A DNA stretch of 5,943 nucleotides from a bacterium. Lineage in GTDB: Bacteria; Verrucomicrobiota; Verrucomicrobiia; Limisphaerales; J093. Below the pieces are notes generated by a model. The model worked only from the letters and a program-made list of their open reading frames with translations, made no database searches and had not been told where the DNA came from. Positions 1 to 5,125 of the stretch are shown here, piece after piece. How positions within the stretch are numbered: position 1 is the stretch's first letter; every line of letters begins with the position of its first letter. Position numbers and translations under genes: made by a program. The stretch lies in assembly GCA_021784265.1 (NCBI GenBank), contig JAJXTA010000211.1, forward strand, positions 1-5,943, given 5' to 3'.

Positions 1-588
1 CAGTACATCGTGGAGTTGCTGGGCCGCCTCCGCGCCCGCCTCCCGGACCTCGCCTTGCGCACGACCTTCATCGTCGGGTTCCCGGGAGAGACGGAGGCTC
101 ACTTTGAGGCGTTGCTCGAATTTATCCGTGAAACGCGGTTTGCGCGGCTTGGGGTTTTCACCTATTCGCAGGAGGAGGGCACCGTGGCCGGGGCGATGGA
201 TCGGCAAGTCCCCCCGCGGGTGCGGGAGCGGCGGCGCCAGCAAGCCATGGCCCTGCAGCGCGAGATCGCCCGCCAAACGGCCGCGGCCTGGGTGGGACGC
301 GACCTGGAGGTGCTGGTGGAAAAGGAAGCGACCGCGACGGAGCTGCGGCGCGTCCCCGTGCGTTCGTGGGAGCACGGGCTGGTGCGTGGGCCCGATCAGG
401 GTGGGGGCCGTGTCCCTCGGCGGGGCTGGGTGGCCCGGAGCCAGGCCGACGCCCCCGATATCGACGGGCGGGTGTTCGTACGCACGCCGCTGCCGGTCGG
501 TGAGTTTGCCACCGTGCGCGTTACCAGCCACACCGACTACGACCTGGTCGCCGCCGCCCCCGCGGCGCCCCGCCATCGTCGCGCATGA
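1..588 (+). CDS. rimO: Ribosomal protein S12 methylthiotransferase RimO, C-terminal part (5' end outside window)
   Basis: RimO is a cytoplasmic radical-SAM enzyme that adds a methylthio group to the conserved aspartate of ribosomal protein S12. The frame is open from base 1 and gives 195 visible residues ending in TGA. They cover the end of the radical-SAM barrel and the TRAM domain. Visible family signatures are FIVGFPGET (residues 23-31), LGVFTYSQEEGT (about 50-61), the Arg/Gln-rich linker that follows, and ARSQADAPDIDG (about 145-156) inside the TRAM domain (about 98-186), ending near YDLV. The N-terminal methylthiotransferase domain and the CxxxCxxC cluster motif lie upstream of the window, so the true start cannot be placed. 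RimO is separated from its relative MiaB by the ARSQADAPDIDG and YDLV ends, which are RimO-like. The stop overlaps the pgsA start as ATGA, which suggests translational coupling in one operon. Confidence 0.
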   Translation, partial: QYIVELLGRLRARLPDLALRTTFIVGFPGETEAHFEALLEFIRETRFARLGVFTYSQEEGTVAGAMDRQVPPRVRERRRQQAMALQREIARQTAAAWVGRDLEVLVEKEATATELRRVPVRSWEHGLVRGPDQGGGRVPRRGWVARSQADAPDIDGRVFVRTPLPVGEFATVRVTSHTDYDLVAAAPAAPRHRRA

Positions 589-1172
589 ATCTGCCCAACA
601 AGCTCACCTTGTCTCGGTTTGTCCTGACCGTGGCGTTCATGCTGGTGATGTTTTGGGAGTTCCCCGGCAACGAATCGGTGGCGCTGGTGCTTTTTGTGAT
701 CGCCAGCGTGACGGACTGGGTCGATGGGGCCATTGCCCGGCGGCGGAAGTTGATCACCAATTTCGGAATCTTGATGGACCCGTTGGCGGACAAGATCCTG
801 ATCTGCTCGGCCTTCATCGCCTTTGTGGGCCGCGGCAGCATGGCCGCCTGGATGGTAGTGATCATCGTGGCGCGGGAGCTGACGATCACCGGCCTGCGGC
901 TGTTGGCCGCCACCAAACAGGTGGTGTTGGCGGCCGAGGGTTACGGCAAGCATAAGACGATCTCCCAGATCGTGGCGATCATCGCGATTCTGGTGTTGCT
1001 GAGCCACGCCCAATGGGGGTGGCCCGGCCGGCTCTTCGCTTTCCCGGTGTTTGGCCGGCCCTGGGTGGGCTTGTTCGCCGAAGGGGCCAAGTGGGTTGCC
1101 GTGGTGTTGACCCTGGTCTCCGGGGCGGTCTATTTGTGGCGCAACCGGAACCTCTACCTCCACGACCTGTGA
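585..1172 (+). CDS. pgsA: CDP-diacylglycerol--glycerol-3-phosphate 3-phosphatidyltransferase
   Basis: PgsA is an integral membrane enzyme that joins CDP-diacylglycerol and glycerol-3-phosphate to make phosphatidylglycerophosphate, the committed step toward phosphatidylglycerol and cardiolipin. The 195-residue protein has the usual family length. It carries the complete CDP-alcohol phosphotransferase motif DxxDGxxAR-x8-GxxxDxxxD: D44, D47, G48, A51, R52, G61, D65 and D69. The N-terminal NLPNKLTLSR, the ARELTITGLR segment (96-105) and GKHKT (121-125) fit PgsA better than other members of the superfamily. Hydrophobic membrane segments lie at about 12-26, 32-43, 71-81, 86-96, 126-140 and 170-184. 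The ATG sits in the ATGA overlap with the rimO stop and has no Shine-Dalgarno, so it probably depends on coupling to rimO translation. The phosphatase for its product follows directly downstream. Confidence 0.
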   Translation: MNLPNKLTLSRFVLTVAFMLVMFWEFPGNESVALVLFVIASVTDWVDGAIARRRKLITNFGILMDPLADKILICSAFIAFVGRGSMAAWMVVIIVARELTITGLRLLAATKQVVLAAEGYGKHKTISQIVAIIAILVLLSHAQWGWPGRLFAFPVFGRPWVGLFAEGAKWVAVVLTLVSGAVYLWRNRNLYLHDL

Positions 1173-1213
1173 GGCGGGCGGTTCGCGGACCCCACAGGGA
1201 ACACCGCCGTAGG

Positions 1214-1218
1214 GGAGG
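1214..1218 (+). promoter_or_regulatory. Shine-Dalgarno site of pgpA
   Basis: GGAGG lies 9 nt before the GTG at 1228, inside a purine-rich run at 1211-1219. It is the only convincing Shine-Dalgarno sequence in front of a gene in this window, and it supports the non-ATG start of pgpA. An in-frame TAG at 1210-1212 rules out any start further upstream. Confidence 0.
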
Positions 1219-1227
1219 GCCGGCGGC

Positions 1228-1764
1228 GTGAGCCCGGAACTCCCTCCGTCGCGGCGCTGGGTGTTCTGGCTGGCTTGCGGGTTGGGGGCCGGCAAGAGCC
1301 CAGTGGCGCCCGGGACCTGTGGGTCGGTCGTTGGGCTCCTCTGGTTTTGCCTCTTGCTGTGGCCCCGGAACCCGTGGGTGTACGGCTTGGGGGCGGTGGG
1401 AGGGGTGTTCGTCGCGGTGTGGCTGGCCGCCGAGGCGGTGCGGTACACCGGTCATCCGGACCCGCCCGCCGTGGTGGTGGACGAGATCGTGGCCATTCCG
1501 CTCTGCTTTCTGACGTGGATCGGCTGGCGCCTGGTCCAGGTCCACCCAATGCCGGGCGCCGGCTATTTCTTTGGCCCAGGCGAGCGGTGCTTCACCCTCG
1601 GGGTGTGGGCGGCGTTTCGCCTCTTCGACATCCTCAAGCCGTGGCCGGTGCGCCAGAGCCAACGGCTGCCCGGGGGGTGGGGGGTGACTGTGGACGATGT
1701 GTTAGCCGCGGGGTATGTGAATCTGGTGGTGCTGGGCGCGCTGGCCGTCGGGGTGGGACGGTAG
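1228..1764 (+). CDS. pgpA: Phosphatidylglycerophosphatase A
   Basis: PgpA removes the phosphate from phosphatidylglycerophosphate to give phosphatidylglycerol at the inner membrane, the step after PgsA. The 178-residue protein matches the family along its length. It has GLGAGKSPVAPGTCGS near the N-terminus (18-33), the acidic pair in VVVDEIV (D85, E86), FRLFDILKPWP (130-140), and GGWGVTVDDVLAAGY (149-163) with D156 and D157. The conserved acidic residues are thought to bind the metal and phosphate. Hydrophobic stretches at about 34-46, 51-68 and 87-103, plus one at the C-terminus, fit a membrane protein. The start is GTG: a GGAGG sequence stands 9 nt upstream, an in-frame stop at 1210-1212 blocks a longer form, and the first in-frame ATG (residue 108) would remove the conserved N-terminus. 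Only 55 nt separate it from pgsA, so the two are probably co-transcribed. Confidence 0.
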   Translation: MSPELPPSRRWVFWLACGLGAGKSPVAPGTCGSVVGLLWFCLLLWPRNPWVYGLGAVGGVFVAVWLAAEAVRYTGHPDPPAVVVDEIVAIPLCFLTWIGWRLVQVHPMPGAGYFFGPGERCFTLGVWAAFRLFDILKPWPVRQSQRLPGGWGVTVDDVLAAGYVNLVVLGALAVGVGR

Positions 1765-1848
1765 GGCGCGGTGCGCGGCGCTGGGCCGCGGTGGTGGAGT
1801 GAGCTTGGTCGGCTCGTGCGCCGGCCCCCGCGGAGGCCGCGCGCGCCC
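1764..1848. terminator. Long GC-rich inverted repeat between converging pgpA and ABC transporter genes
   Basis: The whole 84-nt gap between the two stop codons can fold on itself. GGGCGCG (1764-1770) pairs with CGCGCCC (1842-1848). After a 3-nt bulge, CGCGGC (1774-1779) pairs with GCCGCG (1836-1841). Further in, CCGCGG (1786-1791) pairs with CCGCGG (1828-1833). The position suits a two-way transcription end for both converging genes. No T-run follows on either strand, so it is not a classical intrinsic terminator, and in DNA this GC-rich some pairing is expected by chance. Confidence 0.
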
Positions 1849-3705
1849 TCAATCGACCGCCAACCGCTCGAACCGCTCCTCGATAAACGTCGAGTCCTGG
1901 ATGCGGGCCAGCCGAGCGTAGAGCCCGTCGCGACTGAGCAACTCCTCGTGCGTGCCCCGTTCCACGATCTGGCCGTGCCGCACCACGAGGATCTGGTCGG
2001 CATGGCGGATGGTGCTGAGCCGGTGGGCGATCACGAAACTGGTGCGGCCCGCCATCAAGCGATCCAGCGCTTCCTGGATCAGCCGCTCGGTGGCGGTATC
2101 GACGCTGGCGGTGGCCTCATCGAGGATCAGCACGGGGGCATCCTTGAGCAGGGCGCGGGCGATGCTGACGCGTTGCTTCTCGCCGACGCTCAGCTTGATG
2201 CCCCGCTCGCCCACCCGGGAGTCGTAGCCGTCGGGCAGCCGGCTGATGAACTCGTGGCAATTGGCGGCGCAGGCGGCGGCGACCAGCTCCGCCTCGGTGG
2301 CGGCTAGTTTGCCGTAGAGGATGTTCTCCCGGACGGTGCCGTTGAAGAGGAAGGGCTCCTGGCTGACGATGGCGATCTGCGCGCGCAACAACGGCAACGG
2401 GAGGCGCTGAATGTCGTGGCCGTCGATGGCGATGCGGCCCGCGCCGATGGGGTAGAAGCCCGGCAGCAGGTTGACGAGCGTGGACTTGCCGGCGCCCGTG
2501 GGGCCAACCAAGGCCAGCATGTCACCCGGCGCCGCCCGGAGGCAAATCTCGCGCAGGGCCACCTTGCCCACCCCGTAGCTGAACCCCACCTGATCATAGA
2601 CCACTTCGCCCCGGGCCCGCCACCCGTCGGCGGGGCTGGTGGCTGGGGCGTCGGGTGTCGGGTGGGGGTGCGACCCGCCACGTTCGGCGGGGGCGTCGAG
2701 GATATCGAACACCCGTTCGCCGGCCGCGCGGGCGGCCTGCAGCATTTGGTTGAGGCCATGCAAGCGCCCCACCGGTTCATAAAACAGGGCCAGGTAAAAG
2801 AGGAACCCGACCAGTTGCCCCAGCGACATCGAGCCCGCCAGCACCTGCCGCCCCCCGACCCAGAGCACCACGCCGGTGCCCAGTGCGGCCACCAGACTCA
2901 TGCCCGGCGAGTAGAGCGCCCAGGCGCGCATGATGCCCAAGGTGCCGTGGCGGAGGGCATCGGCGCGCTCGGCGAAGCGCCGCTCCTCATGGGGTTCGCG
3001 CCCAAAGGCCTTGATTTGGCGCACCCCTTGGAGGTTGTCCATGAGGAGCGCGTTCATGGCGCTGGCGGCGAGGCGTTGCACCCGGTACCGGCGGTGGGCG
3101 GTGACGGTGTACCAAACGGCCCCGCCCGCCAACAAGGGCAAGGGCGCCAGGGCGACCGCGGCCAGGACAGGATCGCTCCAGAACAGGATGATCAACACCC
3201 CCACCACGCTCAGGAGGGCGACCGACCCCTGTTCGGTGCCATCGATGAGGACCCGTTCGACGGCGTTCACGTCTTCGATGACCCGGGTCATCAAGTCGCC
3301 GGAGGCGCGCTGGTCGAAGTAGTCCACCGGCAGCCGTTGGAGCCGGGCATAGACTTCGCGGCGCATGTCGTAAATGACAGCCTGTTCGAAGGTGTTGTTG
3401 ATGAGGATGCGGAGGCTGTTGAACAGGTCCCGTAGGAAGAAGGCCCCCAAGAGGGCCAGAACCGCCGGGGCCAAGCGGTCCACCCGATGCTGCCCGATCA
3501 CCTCGTCGATGATCAGTTGCGTCAGTTTCGGGTAAGCGAACGAACAGGCCAGCGACAGCACCGCACAGGCCACGGTGCCCAAGGCCATCCTGCGATACGG
3601 GCGCAGGTAGCGGGCCACCCGGCGGGTCACCTCCCAGGTGGAGCGGGATTTGGCGGCGAGGGTCGGATCGGGACCCGCGGGCACGAGCGAGTGGTGGTGC
3701 GACAT
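1849..3705 (-). CDS. ABC exporter half-transporter, permease fused to ATPase (MsbA-like lipid/multidrug family)
   Basis: This is a 618-residue type IV ABC exporter half-transporter, expected to act as a homodimer or heterodimer in the inner membrane and export a lipid or hydrophobic compound using ATP. The membrane domain spans about 30-330 and includes the family stretches YFDQRASGDLMTRV (129-142), with helices at about 40-60, 80-95, 160-176, 178-198, 266-284 and 296-310. The ATPase domain spans about 366-605: A-loop Y377, Walker A GPTGAGKST (401-409), Q-loop Q449, signature LSVGE (505-509), Walker B VLILDE (525-530), D-loop SVD, and switch H561. The signature differs from the usual LSGGQ but remains plausible because the catalytic E530 and H561 are intact. 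A Pro/His-rich linker (338-362) joins the domains. The ATG has no Shine-Dalgarno. The substrate cannot be named from sequence. MsbA-type lipid flipping is possible, but general multidrug export is equally so. Confidence 0.
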   Translation of the reverse strand: MSHHHSLVPAGPDPTLAAKSRSTWEVTRRVARYLRPYRRMALGTVACAVLSLACSFAYPKLTQLIIDEVIGQHRVDRLAPAVLALLGAFFLRDLFNSLRILINNTFEQAVIYDMRREVYARLQRLPVDYFDQRASGDLMTRVIEDVNAVERVLIDGTEQGSVALLSVVGVLIILFWSDPVLAAVALAPLPLLAGGAVWYTVTAHRRYRVQRLAASAMNALLMDNLQGVRQIKAFGREPHEERRFAERADALRHGTLGIMRAWALYSPGMSLVAALGTGVVLWVGGRQVLAGSMSLGQLVGFLFYLALFYEPVGRLHGLNQMLQAARAAGERVFDILDAPAERGGSHPHPTPDAPATSPADGWRARGEVVYDQVGFSYGVGKVALREICLRAAPGDMLALVGPTGAGKSTLVNLLPGFYPIGAGRIAIDGHDIQRLPLPLLRAQIAIVSQEPFLFNGTVRENILYGKLAATEAELVAAACAANCHEFISRLPDGYDSRVGERGIKLSVGEKQRVSIARALLKDAPVLILDEATASVDTATERLIQEALDRLMAGRTSFVIAHRLSTIRHADQILVVRHGQIVERGTHEELLSRDGLYARLARIQDSTFIEERFERLAVD

Positions 3706-3849
3706 GGGAGGCTGGCGGTGGACGGGGGCGCGGCCGGGTGATCGGGGTCGCCTCGAGCCGCAGCCGCCTCAGCGCGAGGCTTGACGCCGCCGGCCGCGAG
3801 GGCCTGCCACCAAGGGGACCGGGAGAACTTGCGCGGTTTGCACCCCCCG

Positions 3850-3878
3850 ATTAGAGCAGAAACCGTGGCTGGTGAATA
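3850..3878 (-). promoter_or_regulatory. Possible promoter of the ABC exporter gene
   Basis: On the minus strand, TCTAAT (3850-3855, five of six matches to the -10 consensus) lies 17 nt after TATTCA (3873-3878, only three of six matches to the -35). It sits in the relatively AT-richer part of the gap between msrB and the exporter gene and would give a leader of about 140 nt. The weak -35 and the uncertain promoter rules of this phylum keep confidence low. Confidence 0.
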
Positions 3879-3912
3879 CGCCTTTCCGCCGTCCGCCACC
3901 CGCGGCGGGCGC

Positions 3913-3945
3913 GGCCCCGCGGCTGGGGGTTAGCCGCCGCGGGCC
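3913..3945 (-). terminator. Stem-loop directly after the msrB stop codon
   Basis: CCCGCGGC (3916-3923) pairs perfectly with GCCGCGGG (3936-3943) around a 12-nt loop. Two more pairs form beyond a single bulged base (3913-3914 with 3944-3945). It begins 2 nt past the msrB stop on the minus strand. No T-run follows, so it may be a mRNA 3'-end stabiliser or a Rho-assisted stop rather than a classical terminator. Confidence 0.
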
Positions 3946-3946
3946 C

Positions 3947-4492
3947 TCAATGGGTCGTTTTGGGGGTCTGCTTGTCGAAGCTGAGGGCCGCGGAGTTGAT
4001 GCAGTAGCGCAACCCAGTGGGCGCGGGCCCATCGTTGAACACGTGGCCTAAATGGCCGCCGCAGCGAGCGCAGAGCACCTCGGTTCGGCGCACGAAGAAG
4101 CTGTTGTCGGACGCCACCGTCACGTGATGCGGGATGGGGGCGTAGAAGCTCGGCCAGCCGGTCCCGGATTCAAATTTGGTCGTCGAATTAAAGAGGTCCA
4201 GCCCGCACCCGGCGCAATGGTACACTCCGGCCTCGTGGTTGTTCCAGTACTCGCCGGTGAAGGCGCGTTCGGTGGCTTTCTGGCGCAGCACGCGGAACTG
4301 GGCCGGGGTCAGGGTGCGGCGCCATTCGGCCTCGGTTTTGACCACTTTATCGCGCAGGTTCCAGGCCCCGGGGTCCTCCGTTTTGGCCGGTGGGGTGTCG
4401 GCGGCGCCCGGGGGCGTGGTGGGGGGATCGGCCGCCCAAACGCCGGCGGCCAACCCGGAAACCAGGAGACAACCAATCCAAATCGTGTGCAT
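3947..4492 (-). CDS. msrB: Peptide-methionine (R)-S-oxide reductase MsrB with signal peptide
   Basis: MsrB reduces the R form of methionine sulfoxide in oxidised proteins. The 181-residue protein starts with a hydrophobic export signal (about 3-20, likely cut near VWAA-DPP at 21/22) and a Pro/Thr-rich spacer to about 42, so it should work in the periplasm. The catalytic domain (about 44-173) has the zinc-binding pairs C93/C96 and C141/C144, [12 protein letters not shown] (109-120), [16 protein letters not shown] (145-160), and the catalytic cysteine C164 in RYCINSAAL. At the place in SGxGWPSF where many MsrB proteins carry a recycling cysteine, this one has T111, so it is probably the one-cysteine type regenerated by another thiol donor. 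The signal n-region lacks Lys or Arg, which is unusual. The ATG is firm: an in-frame TGA lies 12 nt upstream. The promoter is so close that the transcript is probably leaderless. Confidence 0.
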   Translation of the reverse strand: MHTIWIGCLLVSGLAAGVWAADPPTTPPGAADTPPAKTEDPGAWNLRDKVVKTEAEWRRTLTPAQFRVLRQKATERAFTGEYWNNHEAGVYHCAGCGLDLFNSTTKFESGTGWPSFYAPIPHHVTVASDNSFFVRRTEVLCARCGGHLGHVFNDGPAPTGLRYCINSAALSFDKQTPKTTH

Positions 4493-4500
4493 AATGCCTG

Positions 4501-4529
4501 ATCATACCACGTCAGGGGGCGCTTGGCAA
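4501..4529 (-). promoter_or_regulatory. Strong sigma-70-type promoter of msrB
   Basis: Read on the minus strand, TTGCCA (4524-4529, five of six to the -35 consensus) is followed after exactly 17 nt by TATGAT (4501-4506, five of six to the -10). TGG precedes the -10, making an extended -10 element. Transcription should begin at about 4492-4495, while the ATG begins at 4492, so little or no 5' leader is left. The promoter stands out in otherwise very GC-rich DNA. Confidence 0.
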
Positions 4530-4613
4530 CTCGGCCGGGGGCGCTGTTGACCGGGGGCCGGGGGGCGTGGCGCCGGGCCGGCGCGGCCGCGCCCGTCCTC
4601 CTGGTTTTTTCCC

Positions 4614-4642
4614 TTGGCATTCGCCCCGCCGCCCGGTAACAA
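4614..4642 (+). promoter_or_regulatory. Tentative promoter for the riboswitch transcript
   Basis: TTGGCA (4614-4619) resembles a -35 box. After 17 nt comes TAACAA (4637-4642), which matches only three of six -10 bases. Transcription would begin near 4650, about 65 nt before the aptamer. TTTGAT at 4654-4659 is another possible -10 but has no matching -35. A promoter must exist in this area, but its exact position is a guess. Confidence 0.
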
Positions 4643-4714
4643 CCGGTTAGCTCTTTGATAGGGGCGGGCCCCATTTGGTTCCGATGCCGGACCGGGGTGC
4701 CGCCCGATGTGTTT

Positions 4715-4867
4715 CGCGGTCAAAGGTCAGGGAACCCCGTGCGATTCGGGGACGGTTGCGCCACTGTGTCGGGATACGAACTCCCAGAGCCACTGGAAGT
4801 GCGAGAAGCTGCCGGGAAGGCGGGAGTGAGGTTCGAGGCCCCAAGTCAGGATATCGCTTTGGCCGCG
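4715..4867 (+). promoter_or_regulatory. Cobalamin (adenosylcobalamin, class-I-like) riboswitch aptamer
   Basis: The aptamer binds coenzyme B12 in nascent mRNA and normally lowers expression of the downstream gene when B12 is plentiful. An 11-bp closing stem P1 forms between 4715-4725 and 4857-4867 with one G-U pair. Inside, the conserved blocks come in order: GGGAA (4730-4734); a CCCCG/CGGGG hairpin (4735-4739 with 4747-4751); GACGG...GCGCCACTGTG (4751-4768); a stem ACTCCC/GGGAGT (4780-4785 with 4822-4827), continued by CGA/TCG (4777-4779 with 4833-4835); CCACTGG (4790-4796); GCCGGGAAGGC (4811-4821); and the B12 box AAGTCAGGATATC (4843-4855). The peripheral CCACTGG and GGGAAGGCGGG blocks point to the large adenosylcobalamin class rather than the short hydroxocobalamin class. 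It is on the plus strand, so its target is the pseudopilin gene and anything co-transcribed beyond it. Confidence 0.
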
Positions 4868-5125
4868 CTCGTCAGGTCGTGTTGCCGGCTGCCGTGGCCC
4901 TCGAGGTCCGGTCCCGGGCGCGACCAACTTCTCCGTCCCAGAGAAGGATGAGGCCAGGTCCTCGAGCCGGGTGGTGCGAGGAGTCCGAGCCTTTCGGCCC
5001 TGTCTGGACGGGGTGCGGTGGCTGCGGTTGTGGCCGGCTCGCGCCCCGGCCACTGGTCTCGCAACCGTCATCGTCTGCCCCCCCGTGAACGGGCGGCGGA
5101 CCAACCCCTTGCGTTGCCCGTGTTC
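4868..5125 (+). promoter_or_regulatory. Structured leader between riboswitch aptamer and pseudopilin gene (possible expression platform)
   Basis: These 258 nt hold no convincing gene. Several hairpins can form. CTCGAGG (4900-4906) pairs with CCTCGAG (4960-4966) and encloses a smaller hairpin CTTCTC/GAGAAG (4928-4933 with 4941-4946, 7-nt loop). Further on, GTGGCCGG (5030-5037) pairs perfectly with CCGGCCAC (5046-5053) around an 8-nt loop. None is followed by a T-run, so control by an intrinsic terminator is not evident. Control through translation, Rho or mRNA stability remains possible. Confidence 0.

Larger units (their letters stand above)
3706..3946. other. Intergenic region between msrB and ABC exporter gene
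   Basis: No convincing gene is seen in these 241 nt. Frames that stay open here have the Pro/Arg/Ala-rich composition typical of noncoding frames in GC-rich DNA. The stretch holds a stem-loop just after the msrB stop and a weak candidate promoter for the exporter gene. Together these suggest that the two minus-strand genes are separate transcription units. Confidence 0.
4493..4714. other. Divergent intergenic region upstream of the cobalamin riboswitch
   Basis: No gene is seen. The left edge holds the msrB promoter. The middle is extremely GC-rich and contains a perfect 14-nt palindrome, GGCGCGGCCGCGCC (4580-4593), followed by T6 at 4605-4610. The right part is less GC-rich and must contain the plus-strand promoter for the riboswitch transcript. 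Confidence 0.

Noticed and set aside
537..1448. Open frame of 303 codons on the minus strand opposite pgsA and pgpA
   Set aside because: It is antisense to two well-supported genes, Pro/His/Gln-rich, with no motif.
2416..3435. Open frame of 339 codons on the plus strand inside the ABC exporter gene
   Set aside because: The opposite strand encodes a full exporter with all ATPase motifs; this frame is His/Gly/Gln-rich noise.
4460..4492. Possible lipoprotein signal with Cys8 in MsrB
   Set aside because: The residues before the cysteine (Trp-Ile-Gly) do not fit a lipobox and the cysteine lies too close to the start; a normal signal peptide cut after about residue 21 fits better.
4580..4610. Intrinsic terminator on the plus strand
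   Set aside because: No plus-strand gene ends upstream within 2.7 kb, and the T-run is 11 nt past the palindrome, too far for a classical terminator.
4948..5088. Small frame of 46 codons in the riboswitch leader, preceded by AGAAGG
   Set aside because: The purine run ends 1 nt before the ATG, too close to act as a ribosome site, and it lies in a hairpin arm; the peptide is Gly/Arg/Pro-rich with no conserved feature.
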